The notes: generated by a model from the letters alone, not told the origin. A DNA stretch of 64,000 nt from Silvimonas iriomotensis (GCF_014645535.1 NZ_BMLX01000008.1:1-64000); one strand, 5' to 3'. Counted from the first letter of the stretch, positions 1 through 8,106 are shown. Numbers and translations are program-made.

Positions 1-126
1 AGCACGTTTCCACCGGAAAAGGAGAAAAAAGCCCCCAGGCAGCCCCAACCCACCCCCTGAAAAGGGTCCATCAGGTGGGTCAGAATTCGATGCAAAAGGT
101 GGGTCAGGATTCAGTGCAAATCAACA
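1..126 (+). mobile_element. Terminal part of an IS21-family insertion sequence, cut by the window edge
   Basis: Two tandem imperfect 24-bp repeats lie at 73-96 and 97-120; both begin AGGTGGGTCAG and end TGCAAA. The second runs into TGCAAATCAACA, which would be the element's CA-3' tip at about 126. Multiple end repeats and TG...CA tips are typical of IS21-family elements, whose IstA transposase binds such repeats. A short open frame at 1-60 that stops just before the repeats could be the last codons of istB, but it is too short to prove. The rest of the element would lie left of the window. Confidence 0.5.
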
Positions 127-247
127 GTCCGTGCTCATGCCGTAATCACTGGAGAGCCACCAGGGCACTCGCAATCGACAATCAAATGGCTCCCATGCCC
201 TGTTATCTGCAGCAACGTGATTGAAGTGCACGTCCACAAACACCCTG

Positions 248-430
248 TCGCAACATTTTGCGCTACGCGAGACGTTCGTACGGGTCCTCAAGATCGCTCC
301 GCCATGGGTCGATACTGACCTAGTTCACAAGAGCTGCGATCCACGTGCCATGCCGGTTGAACCATTTATCGAAGAGACGATGAAACTCCTCGAGGGAGCA
401 ACTACCGAGGTCGTGATGGAAGCTGCTCAG
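248..430 (+). pseudogene. C-terminal remnant of a short-chain dehydrogenase (SDR)
   Basis: About 60 codons read like the C-terminal part of an SDR oxidoreductase of the DltE-like group: ALRETFVRVLKIAPPWVDTD followed by DPRAMPVEPFIEETMKLLEG. APPWV-x-TDL and AMP-x-x-x-FI-x-ETM are recognisable family signatures. There is no N-terminal Rossmann fold or Tyr-x3-Lys active site upstream, and after residue 70 of the frame the homology ends in an unrelated T-rich stretch. So this is a decayed fragment, lying between the IS21 end and the recombinase cassette. It shows that the left border was rearranged. Confidence 0.65.
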
Positions 431-590
431 GCTGCTTTTTTTTTGTTCGGACTGACTACAGCCGCCAGCGTCACCGGAACCGATGCTGTAAAGACACCAG
501 TAATGTCCGGAATCAGTCAACAGGTCCACCGGAATCTGCACCCATCCGCGCCGTCCAGTATTTTCCATTTTGTTAAAGAGCAAAGGCGAC
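431..590. other. Non-coding stretch between SDR remnant and RepB-like gene
   Basis: No gene is supported here. The open frame crossing it is a continuation of the SDR remnant frame into unrelated sequence. A run of nine T lies near 435-444. Confidence 0.4.
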
Positions 591-1469
591 TTACTGTTCA
601 AGTGATGTGACATCGACCAGGTGTTGCAGTGGTTCAGCGAGCTCGGGCTTTTGTAAGCGGATAAAGCGCGCCACAGCCTCATTTTCCAGCAACTTGGCCA
701 CATAACCGCGCGCCAACACCAGATTGAGTACATCCTCCGCATAGCCCTGCTCAATCAGCTTGTACTGCCCCTGCAGATTGGCCATCTCGCGCTCCATTTT
801 CTGAATTTCCCCAGCCGTCAGTCCGGCCAGCTTTTTGGGTTTTTGGCCATCAACGAGTTGACCAACCGGTGTCGCCGCCAGCAACGCTTCCGCATAGGTG
901 ACCTTGAGGCTGTTGGCCGACACCATGAGTTCGACGCATTCAACCTGGCGAGTCTCTTTCATTTTGCGCAATACGCGTACTATCTCTGCAGAGAATTGCC
1001 GCTCATTCAGCAACTCAGCCGCTTCGGGACAAATGCCATGGAGCAGCCGGACCTTTTTCTCGATTTGTGTGATGTCAACATTCAGGGCCCTGGCCAGCCT
1101 TTCTTCAGACACGCCCTGCTGCACCGCATGGAGCAACATCTTGTGTTCCGCTATCGTCGGCAAGCGGTTGATTTTGGTGTTGCAGGTGTAGCTCTCATCA
1201 TCCGTCGAGACCAGGCATAGTACCTCCGCGTGACCAAGTTCCCGCAATGCTGCCAGTCTGACATGCCCATCAAGTACGACATGCCTGCCATCCGGCTGCG
1301 CCGCCGAAATCGACAGGGGCTCAATCAGCCCGACTTCCACTATCGAGCTTCGGATTTGCAGATACTTCACTGAGGTCAACAAGCCTGCCGGCACCGCCTT
1401 CGATGGGAGCAAATCATCCAGGCGAACGATATAGGGCTTCGGAATGAACGCCAGCAACGTGCCACTCAC
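591..1469 (-). CDS. ParB/RepB-like DNA-binding protein (RepB C-terminal type)
   Basis: This 292-residue protein has a ParB-type N-terminal nuclease/CTP-binding fold. Residues 18-85 include VEVGLIEPLSI and DGHVRLAALRELG, the equivalent of the ParB box (DG-x-x-RL-x-A). A helix-turn-helix-like segment follows around 110-140, and a charged helical C-terminal half resembles RepB partition proteins. It is the last gene of a minus-strand operon. A GTG start overlaps the upstream parB stop by 4 bases (GTGA), so the two are translationally coupled. Partition proteins normally act with a ParA ATPase, and none is encoded here. A role in recombination-directionality, DNA bridging or element maintenance is therefore an inference. 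It pairs with the neighbouring ParB and serine recombinase. Confidence 0.8.
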   Translation of the reverse strand: MSGTLLAFIPKPYIVRLDDLLPSKAVPAGLLTSVKYLQIRSSIVEVGLIEPLSISAAQPDGRHVVLDGHVRLAALRELGHAEVLCLVSTDDESYTCNTKINRLPTIAEHKMLLHAVQQGVSEERLARALNVDITQIEKKVRLLHGICPEAAELLNERQFSAEIVRVLRKMKETRQVECVELMVSANSLKVTYAEALLAATPVGQLVDGQKPKKLAGLTAGEIQKMEREMANLQGQYKLIEQGYAEDVLNLVLARGYVAKLLENEAVARFIRLQKPELAEPLQHLVDVTSLEQ

Positions 1470-2368
1470 GCGGCGCTCCCGGCCGGCCAGACGCGGTCGG
1501 CCAGATAGGAAGGCAAGGTGTCCAGGTGCTCCGCCCGCAGCAGGTTGATAAAATTCTCGTCGGCAAACAACTGACGCAACGCACTCACCACGAACAGGAG
1601 GCGCTGCTGGGTAAGCTCTGCCTTTCGGACGACCAGCTTCTGCCGAGCCACTTCGCGCTCGTAGGTACGAACAAGACCCGATGCCGATACATCCGTCTTT
1701 TTGCGCTGGGTGTTCTTGCCCATGCAGCGCCCCAAAGACTGTCTGCGCTGAATGACCTTGCGGGTTTCCGTCAGTTGCTTGCCCCGCAGCCGACCTGACT
1801 CGTAGGCCTCCTGCATCGCGGCCTGCAAGGCGGTGTCATCATCGCCGGCTCCCACGATTTCCAGCGCGGTGTTCAAGGGCACCTTGCCTGTTTCCACGGC
1901 GATAAGCAGGCGCTCCTCACCCTGGGTCAGCAAATTCAGAATGCCACCCACGTAAGTTGGGTTCAGTCCGGTCTTGGTGGCGATGTCGTTCGCGCTATAA
2001 CCCAGTGTATTCAAGCGTTTGATGCCAGACAGAACCTCCAGCGGACGATATTGCCGGCGGGCAATGTTCTCAGCCAGGCTGATGATGAAGGCATCCTCGT
2101 TATCCACCTCCACCACCAGGGCGGGTATCTCGGTTTCACCCAATGAGCGGAATGCTTTCAATCGCCCTTCACCGCACAGCAGCAGGTAGCGCTCGCTCCC
2201 ATCCTCGCCACGTCGAGGTGCCACCGTGACCGGCTTTTTGAGGCCCACCTTCTGGAAATTGCCGACGATGTCGGCGAATACACGCTTGTTGCGGTCCCGT
2301 GTGTTGAGCACGTCGATGAGGTCGAGCGGGATATTCCGCAATGTACGCTGTTGCAGTTTGTCCATCAT
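1466..2368 (-). CDS. ParB/RepB/Spo0J-family partition-like protein
   Basis: The 300-residue protein carries a canonical ParB N-terminal domain: GLKKPVTVAPR at about 38-48, then LLCGEGRLKAFRSLGE (GEGR-x-KA box), and ISLAENIARRQYRPLEVL, the ENIQR-like motif. After this comes a KorB/ParB-type HTH (YSANDIATKTGLNPTYVGGI, about 126-145). The basic C-terminal region would mediate dimerisation. The start overlaps the recombinase stop by ATGA, and its stop overlaps the next gene's start. Two different ParB-fold proteins made from one message with a recombinase, and no ParA, is unlike a plasmid partition locus. It points to a function at the recombinase's own DNA sites. Confidence 0.85.
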   Translation of the reverse strand: MMDKLQQRTLRNIPLDLIDVLNTRDRNKRVFADIVGNFQKVGLKKPVTVAPRRGEDGSERYLLLCGEGRLKAFRSLGETEIPALVVEVDNEDAFIISLAENIARRQYRPLEVLSGIKRLNTLGYSANDIATKTGLNPTYVGGILNLLTQGEERLLIAVETGKVPLNTALEIVGAGDDDTALQAAMQEAYESGRLRGKQLTETRKVIQRRQSLGRCMGKNTQRKKTDVSASGLVRTYEREVARQKLVVRKAELTQQRLLFVVSALRQLFADENFINLLRAEHLDTLPSYLADRVWPAGSAA

Positions 2369-3930
2369 GCAGCCCTCCGCAAGCGTTGCCGTGCTGCCAT
2401 CCCGTAAAGGTAATCAAGCGTGTCAAACCGATAGCAGTCGAGCTCAGCAGCGTTCAGCTCAGCCAGGCTGAACTTGCTCTCCCCAAAATCGAGTCGGGGT
2501 AACAGAAAATAGTCGAGCGCCGATTCGTTGCTGCTTGCCAGCCGGACCGCAACCGTGATGTCGGGGCACAGGCTGGTATCCAGTCTGACTTTCCAGCGGC
2601 GAGCACCGGACTCCATAACCAGGCAGCGGCTGAGCACAAGAGACGCCGTGAATTCACCATTCACTTCCAGCAGGTCTGTCGCCGGGTCTCGATACACGGA
2701 ACCGCCTATGGCACGGATGGCGGCTTCGGTCTCCGCCACGATGGCGGGGTGCATCATCCGCAGGAGGCGGTTGACCTCCAGGAAGCGATAGTCGCGGTCC
2801 GGTGTAAATCCCACCTTTTGATAGGCGCGAATCAGGCTACCGAAGCGATGGGCATAAGCCGCCGCCGACGGCATGCCTTCAGTCTCATCAATTATCAAAC
2901 CGGAAAGTAAACCGCGGCTCTGATACAACTGGCGCAATCGCTCCAGCAGGTCCTCGTCGCTATAGCGCCGCAATCTCGCGCGCATGATGCCCTGGGCGGT
3001 GAAAAACAATTCCGGCGATACAACCGGCTCGAAAGCACCCTCTTTGCGCACCCACAATTCGGCCGGATTGATAACACGGGTTTTCTTCAGCTTAAAGGAC
3101 ACGCGGTTGTACACATTATTGCCAATGTACTTTTCGTTGGTCAGCACCTCATTCACGGTTGAGCGCGACCATTCCCGCCCCAGGTCTGTGCCAATACCTT
3201 CGGCGTTCAGCCGGCCGGCAATCTGCAACTCGGACAGGTTGTCGTCAATGAACCAATGGTAAATGCGCAAAACGGTCGCCACTTCAGCTTCCGGCCCTGG
3301 AACCAGAATGACACGGTCGGTCTGCAGACTTTTGTGTTCGCCACGAGCCAGCATACCTTTCATGAGGCCACGCTGGTCGATGAGGGCACGGCGCAGACCA
3401 AAACCCGCCGGACCACCCTGGCGATAACCCAGTTCAATCAGGCGACACTGACCAGCAAATACCTTGGCCGACAGCTCACGGCTGTATTCACCAGCCATCG
3501 CTCGCTTGACGCCCTTAACGATAGTGGAGACTGGGGAGCCGTCGTTCTCAAACTGTTCGGCCACGTAGACAACGAGAATGCCTTGGCGGCGACAGATGTA
3601 CTCGTAGTAGGCGCTCTCATCGGAATCCTGGAAGCGCCCCCAGCGGCTGACGTCGTACACCAGAATCATCTGGAAATCCGCTGTACCCGCCTCCACGTCC
3701 CGAATCAATCGCTGTAAGGCTTCCCGCCCGGCAATACGCAGACCACTTTTGCCCTCGTCGGCATAGGTCCGAACAATATGGATGTGATTGCGAAGGGCGT
3801 ACTCCCGAATCCGGTCGGCCTGATTTTCAGTGGAATACTGCTGGTGCTCAGTCGACATGCGCACATATTCAGCCGCTCGCAGCTGTGGCACTTCGTCTGA
3901 TTCACCATCGGGTTGTGCTGGGACACGCAT
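2365..3930 (-). CDS. Serine recombinase (resolvase/invertase N-terminal domain, large type)
   Basis: A 521-residue site-specific recombinase. The catalytic domain (about 18-165) contains AAEYVRMSTEHQQYS with the nucleophile Ser26 and conserved Arg24, then DEGKSGL and YDVSRWGRFQD, all standard serine-recombinase motifs. A 'recombinase' DNA-binding domain follows (about 185-310, including NAEGIGTDLGREWSRSTVNEVLTNEKYIG split over two motifs). The C-terminal 200 residues have no zinc ribbon or coiled coil of the usual large serine integrases and seem specific to this group. The start is well supported by an AAGGAGG Shine-Dalgarno 10 bases upstream. It is coupled (ATGA) to two ParB-like genes. Confidence 0.9.
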   Translation of the reverse strand: MRVPAQPDGESDEVPQLRAAEYVRMSTEHQQYSTENQADRIREYALRNHIHIVRTYADEGKSGLRIAGREALQRLIRDVEAGTADFQMILVYDVSRWGRFQDSDESAYYEYICRRQGILVVYVAEQFENDGSPVSTIVKGVKRAMAGEYSRELSAKVFAGQCRLIELGYRQGGPAGFGLRRALIDQRGLMKGMLARGEHKSLQTDRVILVPGPEAEVATVLRIYHWFIDDNLSELQIAGRLNAEGIGTDLGREWSRSTVNEVLTNEKYIGNNVYNRVSFKLKKTRVINPAELWVRKEGAFEPVVSPELFFTAQGIMRARLRRYSDEDLLERLRQLYQSRGLLSGLIIDETEGMPSAAAYAHRFGSLIRAYQKVGFTPDRDYRFLEVNRLLRMMHPAIVAETEAAIRAIGGSVYRDPATDLLEVNGEFTASLVLSRCLVMESGARRWKVRLDTSLCPDITVAVRLASSNESALDYFLLPRLDFGESKFSLAELNAAELDCYRFDTLDYLYGMAARQRLRRAA

Positions 3931-4037
3931 GCAAAGCCCCTCCTTACCCTGCAGGCGCCAACCTGAACTCCCTACAGGGCAGCCTGCTAACCGTTTGTCA
4001 TTCGCGGAACGTTAGCAAGTAACCACGCATCCGAAAA

Positions 4038-4487
4038 TCACGGCTTCATTTTGCAATTCGTCATAAGAAAGCCCTCCGGACCAGACAGGACGCGAATTTC
4101 GACTATCCACGCGGCTTCTTTTGCAATTACCCCGCCGTCGACGGGAATCAGCCGGTAGAGCCCACTGGGCAAGGCATTCAGCAAGCACGAGGTATCCTTT
4201 GCAATACGCGCATGATTGCGCTCTCGCTGCTGGTGCCGGTTCCGTTCTGTATATTCGAGATGGGCGGCGCGGTACTGTTTCCAGTAGCCAGGGTGCTTGG
4301 CAGACCAGTCTTTGAAATACTGCGCATCGACTGTTCGGCTGAGACTGCTGGCAGCGCGCCGAGCCGCCTGAGCGTGGCGGCGGCGTGCACGCTGACACGC
4401 TGGGTCCGAGCAATATTGCTGCTGGTTTTTGGATTGTGGACAAGGGGTAAAGGGCTGTCCGCAGGCCCTACAATGCTTTGCCATCAT
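4038..4487 (-). CDS. Small protein with N-terminal Cys4 zinc knuckle
   Basis: The start was chosen at 4487, where GGAG precedes a doubled ATG; a longer frame to 4544 lacks a good site. The 149-residue product begins MMAKHCRACG and shows C-x2-C at about 7-10, a third Cys at about 15, then YCSDPAC. This looks like a zinc-binding knuckle, followed by an Arg/Ala-rich helix, a tyrosine- and tryptophan-rich stretch, and a small C-terminal domain. No enzyme motif is seen. It lies 107 bases upstream of the recombinase in the same direction, so it is probably the first gene of the recombinase/ParB/RepB operon. It may be a DNA-binding accessory factor, but that is an inference from the zinc knuckle and position. 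Confidence 0.7.
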   Translation of the reverse strand: MMAKHCRACGQPFTPCPQSKNQQQYCSDPACQRARRRHAQAARRAASSLSRTVDAQYFKDWSAKHPGYWKQYRAAHLEYTERNRHQQRERNHARIAKDTSCLLNALPSGLYRLIPVDGGVIAKEAAWIVEIRVLSGPEGFLMTNCKMKP

Positions 4488-4571
4488 CACGAGCTCCGCA
4501 GGAAGGAGCTGGCCATTAAATTCGCATCGAAGATGGCGGTACAATGTGAACTGTCGGAAGAAGAAGGTGGC

Positions 4572-5315
4572 ATGCTGTCAATGAAGGAAATCGCCTCGCT
4601 CGAACAGCAGTACGCCGTGCAACGCAAGCTCGGCCGGTGCCTGCTTCGACTTCAGCAATATGAAATGCTCCTGAAGGTGCTGGTTACGCATAGCGAAATT
4701 GAAGGGCCCAATGCCCAACTGGAAGCGCTTCGCGACAAGAAAGCGTTCAGCGTCCAGAAAATGACCATGGGTGCCTTGGTGGGCATGCTGACCGAAAGCT
4801 ATCTGTCCCCCGAACAGGAAACAGAAGGACCCGATAAACCGGTGCCTGGTAGTGGTGGACCTTGGACAAAAATGCGTTTTCAAGCAGGGCTAAGCCCCGA
4901 GCAGTCCGAGTCCGCAGGGGAAGCACTCGACGAGTTGGTTAAGCTGCGCAATGAACTGGTCCATCACTTTCTCCAGCTTTTCGACGTATGGAAAGCCGAT
5001 GGTTGTGTTGCTGCAGAGGCATACCTGGATAACAGCTACGAAACCATTGATGGCCATTTCATCACGCTGCGCGGGTGGGCCCAGTCCATGGAGCAAACTC
5101 GGGCCATGCTGGCATCATTCACGGCGACAAGCGCATTCGAAAACATCCTGGTACATGGAATCATGCCGGATGGGTCAGTGATTTGGCCAATGAGTGGCGC
5201 CGTGTCGTGTCTGCGTGAAGCAGAAAGCAAATTCGCCATAGACGGCTGGGTCAAACTCAATACCGCCACAGCGTGGATACGCGACGAGTATGCCGAGCAG
5301 CAGCCACAAAGATAA
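4572..5315 (+). CDS. Uncharacterised helical protein with HEPN-like R-x4-H motif (possible OST-HTH-associated type)
   Basis: The start at 4572 follows AAGGTGG; in-frame ATGs at 4533 and 4584 are alternatives. The 247-residue protein is helical. The segment KLRNELVHHF (Arg126-x4-His131) matches the R-x4-6-H signature of HEPN ribonucleases. The flanking regions (LRLQQYEMLLKVLV near 25-38, MGALVGMLTESYL near 66-78) resemble bacterial proteins annotated as OST-HTH-associated, a resemblance I recall but cannot verify here. The gene is divergent from the zinc-knuckle gene and shares its control region with the recombinase operon. An RNase or toxin-like role would be consistent with the motif but is not shown. 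Confidence 0.6.
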   Translation: MLSMKEIASLEQQYAVQRKLGRCLLRLQQYEMLLKVLVTHSEIEGPNAQLEALRDKKAFSVQKMTMGALVGMLTESYLSPEQETEGPDKPVPGSGGPWTKMRFQAGLSPEQSESAGEALDELVKLRNELVHHFLQLFDVWKADGCVAAEAYLDNSYETIDGHFITLRGWAQSMEQTRAMLASFTATSAFENILVHGIMPDGSVIWPMSGAVSCLREAESKFAIDGWVKLNTATAWIRDEYAEQQPQR

Positions 5316-5724
5316 GCGAACAGCGTTGACCTCCGCTTCCCCCGTTTCCAGGCGAGGTGGCGGAACCGGACAGGGCTGGAAAAACCGGGCTTAGGAACCG
5401 GCAGACCCGAAGGTCTCCCTGCCCGGCCCACCGTAGATACAGGTATGCCGAGCGACCGATGAACACAGAAAAGCCACATCAGCTGTGATTGCGAACCATC
5501 GGCCTAAGCGTCGGGGTTTCCAGACCCGATCACGCTCTATCCAGAACGCGACGCCGCCATACTGCCTGGCGCCTTGGTCAGGCCCCATCGGGCACTTCTG
5601 ATTCAGGGCTTTGTTTGACGCAAACACAGGCGGGTATTGGATCACAGCCGGGCGGGCTTACCCAAAGTAAATATGACGGCCGATTTCAGCGCAGCGGTGC
5701 CGGCCCCGCTGACCTGGCGAGCGG
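5316..5724. other. Gene-free right flank of the recombinase cassette with a possible structured RNA
   Basis: Open frames here are short and lack ribosome binding sites. A nested inverted repeat spans 5385-5426: outer CCGGGC (5385-5390) pairs with GCCCGG (5421-5426), and inner AGACC (5403-5407) closes a CGAA tetraloop with GGTCT (5412-5416). An alternative pairing, GGCAG (5400-5404) with CTGCC (5419-5423), is mutually exclusive with the outer stem. The rest is GC-rich sequence without repeats that I could recognise. It could contain the cassette's attachment site. Confidence 0.35.
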
Positions 5725-6291
5725 CTACCCCTGCTGCTTGTGCAGCACGTTCAACAGATAGCGGCAGCGCCCGATCGGGTTGGCCAGGTAGCTCACTGGT
5801 TTATCCAGCGCAAAATCCAGCTGGTCGCCCACCGTGAGTTCAAAGCGTTCTTCGCCGTAGATGACGTCCAGATTGCCTTCCAGCATCCACAGTCTTTGGC
5901 GGTGGGGTTTGGTGTGCCAGTGCGGGTAGTCGATGCGGGTGCCGGCGGGCAGGTCGATCTCTACCAGTTCTGTGCCGCTGGCTTCGTCCAGTTGGGCCAC
6001 CTGGCGGCGCAGGTAGCCGGTGGAGGGGTCTTGCCAGATTTCTTGTTCGTCGCGGCGGCGCAGGGGCGAGCGGTGGTGTGGTTCGTCTTCAGCCAGCAGG
6101 CGGGTGAGCGGCACGCCAAGGCCCGACGCCAGCCGCCCCAGTACGGCGGCGGTGGGGCTGCTCTCCATGCGTTCTATTTTAGAGATCATGGCCTTGCTGA
6201 CGTCTGAACGCTCTGCCAGTTGCGAGAGGCTGAGTTGCTGCGCGGTGCGCAATGAGGCGATGCGTTCAGCGATAAGGCGATCAATGCTCAT
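5725..6291 (-). CDS. XRE-family regulator with C-terminal cupin
   Basis: 188 residues: an N-terminal XRE helix-turn-helix (about 6-62, with LSLSQLAERSDVSKAMISKI) is followed by a cupin-2 sensor domain (about 105-180) containing GTRIDYPHWHTKPHRQ, a double His region. This two-domain design is a repressor family that binds a small ligand in the cupin; many control an adjacent transporter or acetyltransferase gene. It is divergent from the GNAT gene at 6363, whose promoter region it shares, so that gene is its likely target along with itself. The last codons overlap nothing. Confidence 0.88.
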   Translation of the reverse strand: MSIDRLIAERIASLRTAQQLSLSQLAERSDVSKAMISKIERMESSPTAAVLGRLASGLGVPLTRLLAEDEPHHRSPLRRRDEQEIWQDPSTGYLRRQVAQLDEASGTELVEIDLPAGTRIDYPHWHTKPHRQRLWMLEGNLDVIYGEERFELTVGDQLDFALDKPVSYLANPIGRCRYLLNVLHKQQG

Positions 6292-6318
6292 GAGAAGGCC
6301 GCTCTTGCAATATCCACT

Positions 6319-6347
6319 ATATTAGACGTATCGTATCTCATATTGAA
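6319..6347 (-). promoter_or_regulatory. Candidate sigma70 promoter of the XRE-cupin gene
   Basis: Read on the minus strand, TTCAAT (6347-6342) and TAATAT (6324-6319) are separated by exactly 17 bases, and the start codon follows 27 bases downstream. The spacer contains repeated ATACG-type sequence that could hold the regulator's operator. Confidence 0.5.
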
Positions 6348-6362
6348 CGAACGGGAATAGTC

Positions 6363-6884
6363 ATGCAGATAGTAGATTGCACAGAAGAACGCCACGCCGG
6401 CGCGATTCTGGATATTTTCAACGAGGCCATCGCCAATTCGACCGCGCTGTATGACTACAAACCGCGTGAGTTGTCGTCGATGGTGACCTGGTTTGAAACC
6501 AAGCGCCGCAATGGTTTTCCGGTGATCGGGGTTGAGGACGAGCACGGCACGCTGCTGGGTTTTGCCAGTTACGGCACTTTCCGCGCGTGGGCGGCGTTCA
6601 AGTACAGCGTGGAGCACTCGATCTACATTCACCATGAACATCGCGGCAAGGGCCTGGGCGAATTGCTGCTGACCCGCTTGATTGAAGAGGCCACCCGGCG
6701 CGATGTGCATATCCTGGTGGGCGGTATTGACCTGAGCAATACCGGCAGCATTGCCCTGCATGAAAAACTGGGTTTCGAGGCATCTGGCGTGATCAAACAG
6801 GCCGGATACAAGTTCGGGCGCTGGCTGGATCTGGCGTTCTACCAGAAGATTCTGGTGACGCCGCTGGAGCCGAACGAGGACTGA
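6363..6884 (+). CDS. GNAT-family N-acetyltransferase, phosphinothricin-acetyltransferase-like
   Basis: The 173-residue protein has the layout of the PAT/YncA group of GNAT enzymes, which acetylate small amines such as methionine sulfoximine or phosphinothricin with acetyl-CoA. Features are AILDIFNEAIANSTALYDY near 12-30, the acetyl-CoA P-loop motif EHRGKGLGELLLTRL (about 95-109), and the conserved GGIDLSNTGSIALHEKLGF followed by GVIKQAGYKFGRWLD. It is divergent from an XRE-cupin regulator that probably controls it. The exact substrate cannot be told from sequence. Confidence 0.88.
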   Translation: MQIVDCTEERHAGAILDIFNEAIANSTALYDYKPRELSSMVTWFETKRRNGFPVIGVEDEHGTLLGFASYGTFRAWAAFKYSVEHSIYIHHEHRGKGLGELLLTRLIEEATRRDVHILVGGIDLSNTGSIALHEKLGFEASGVIKQAGYKFGRWLDLAFYQKILVTPLEPNED

Positions 6885-7036
6885 ACGCGCTTGCGGCCGC
6901 ATGCTCCACCAGCATGGGCCCATTAGCGCGTCATGTTGCGGCCCTGGACCCGGCCGCAATCTAGCCCCTGTCTGTTTTTCTGCAGCGCCCTGGCCAGACC
7001 GGGGCCGCTTGCTGCCCCGCCGCCCTTCATAACCTC

Positions 7037-7066
7037 TTGAAAATCAAATGACTTCTATTTTAATGA
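7037..7066 (+). promoter_or_regulatory. Weak promoter candidate upstream of hypothetical membrane gene
   Basis: TTGAAA at 7037-7042 is followed after 16-18 bases by an AT-rich TTTAATGA segment near 7059-7066. The -35 box is a 5/6 match and the -10 is poor. The start codon is about 80 bases downstream. Confidence 0.3.
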
Positions 7067-7142
7067 TAGAGGTCGTCCTGCACCTGGCGCCTTGCGCTCT
7101 CTCCTGACGGTCACCCAATGCTTCAGAAGGGGTATGGCAATC

Positions 7143-7907
7143 ATGGAATATCAAAGTGATGAAAATGCGTCGCCCGGTGAGTTGGAAAGACTGGCCAGAG
7201 AAGAAAAGCGGCACGAGGAACTTGTTTTCTACAAGCGAAGGTTTTACTTCAGGGTCATCAATTTATTAAGGATGCTTTTTGTTGCCGGTTTTATATTGGC
7301 ATTGATCCATGAGGGCCTTTATTTCTTTCTGGAAAACAAAAAGATTGAAGTAAACCAATCTTTGGCCGCAAAAGATCAAACTGATGGGCGTCCTCCCGTG
7401 GTGATCACCCCTTGGGCACCACCCACCGGGCCGGTTACATCCCAATCACAAGGTTCTGATTTTTCGGGCCCCGACCCGGGGCCTGGGCCAGGTCCGGAAC
7501 CGGGACGGATCGATTTCGCGGCGTTCTCCGGCATTGTTTCTACCTTGCTCGACACCCTGAAAGTGCCCAAAGAAGAAGCAACCAAGACCATTGATGAACT
7601 AAGAAAAGAAGCAATTTCCGGCGGAAGGGAAATTACGGTAGAGGCGGCCAAAAAGATTCTGGACAAGATTTTTGACGACAAGAAAGAAACCCCAGACAAA
7701 CCAGGCACTGTGCCCGTCTGGTCGGCCGGCAGTACTTCTTTTCAGATTATCCAGAATTGCAGCAAAGCAGACGCATTACCGCCGGTTATTTATCCGCCCA
7801 AAACACCAGTCCCCCATCAACACAAGCGCACCTGCACCTGCCAGGTGAACAGCCAGACGGCGCCCCCGAAACCCGTGGCGATACCAGCTTCGCCAGTGGC
7901 GCAGTGA
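7143..7907 (+). CDS. Hypothetical single-pass membrane protein with Pro/Gly-rich stalk
   Basis: Not recognised. The start at 7143 is placed 10 bases after AAGGGG; an ATG at 7134 is too close to it. The 254-residue product has a charged N-terminus (about 1-35, EEKRHEELVFYKRR), one transmembrane helix (about 41-60, LLRMLFVAGFILALIHEGLYFF), a long Pro/Gly linker with a PGPGPGP run near 112-122, a lysine-rich helical domain (about 125-190) and a Pro-rich tail with a CTC motif. Its sequence is richer in A and T than its neighbours, suggesting acquisition. It stands alone between intergenic gaps with no operon partner. Confidence 0.6.
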   Translation: MEYQSDENASPGELERLAREEKRHEELVFYKRRFYFRVINLLRMLFVAGFILALIHEGLYFFLENKKIEVNQSLAAKDQTDGRPPVVITPWAPPTGPVTSQSQGSDFSGPDPGPGPGPEPGRIDFAAFSGIVSTLLDTLKVPKEEATKTIDELRKEAISGGREITVEAAKKILDKIFDDKKETPDKPGTVPVWSAGSTSFQIIQNCSKADALPPVIYPPKTPVPHQHKRTCTCQVNSQTAPPKPVAIPASPVAQ

Positions 7908-8106
7908 ACGCTGGCACCTGCACCCGGTGAAACCAGGTCTGAGGGGCGTTTTCCGGGTGTCCAGAGCCTGAGGATGGCCGGTTCTGGATCAGGGCTGTCG
8001 CTTTCTACCCACATGCCATCTTGCTTTGCTGCATTCGTAATGATCCTGGCATGCGCTGGGGCTAGAATATCAGTCCATTATCAAATACTTACGATCAGCC
8101 CAAGCC

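Noticed and set aside
221-610. A complete 129-residue gene
   Set aside because: Only the part at 248-430 resembles a protein family (SDR C-terminus); it lacks the N-terminal fold and continues into unrelated T-rich sequence, so it was called a remnant.
591-2368. Plasmid partition locus
   Set aside because: There is no ParA-type ATPase, no replication gene and no origin-like repeats, and the surrounding genes are chromosomal.
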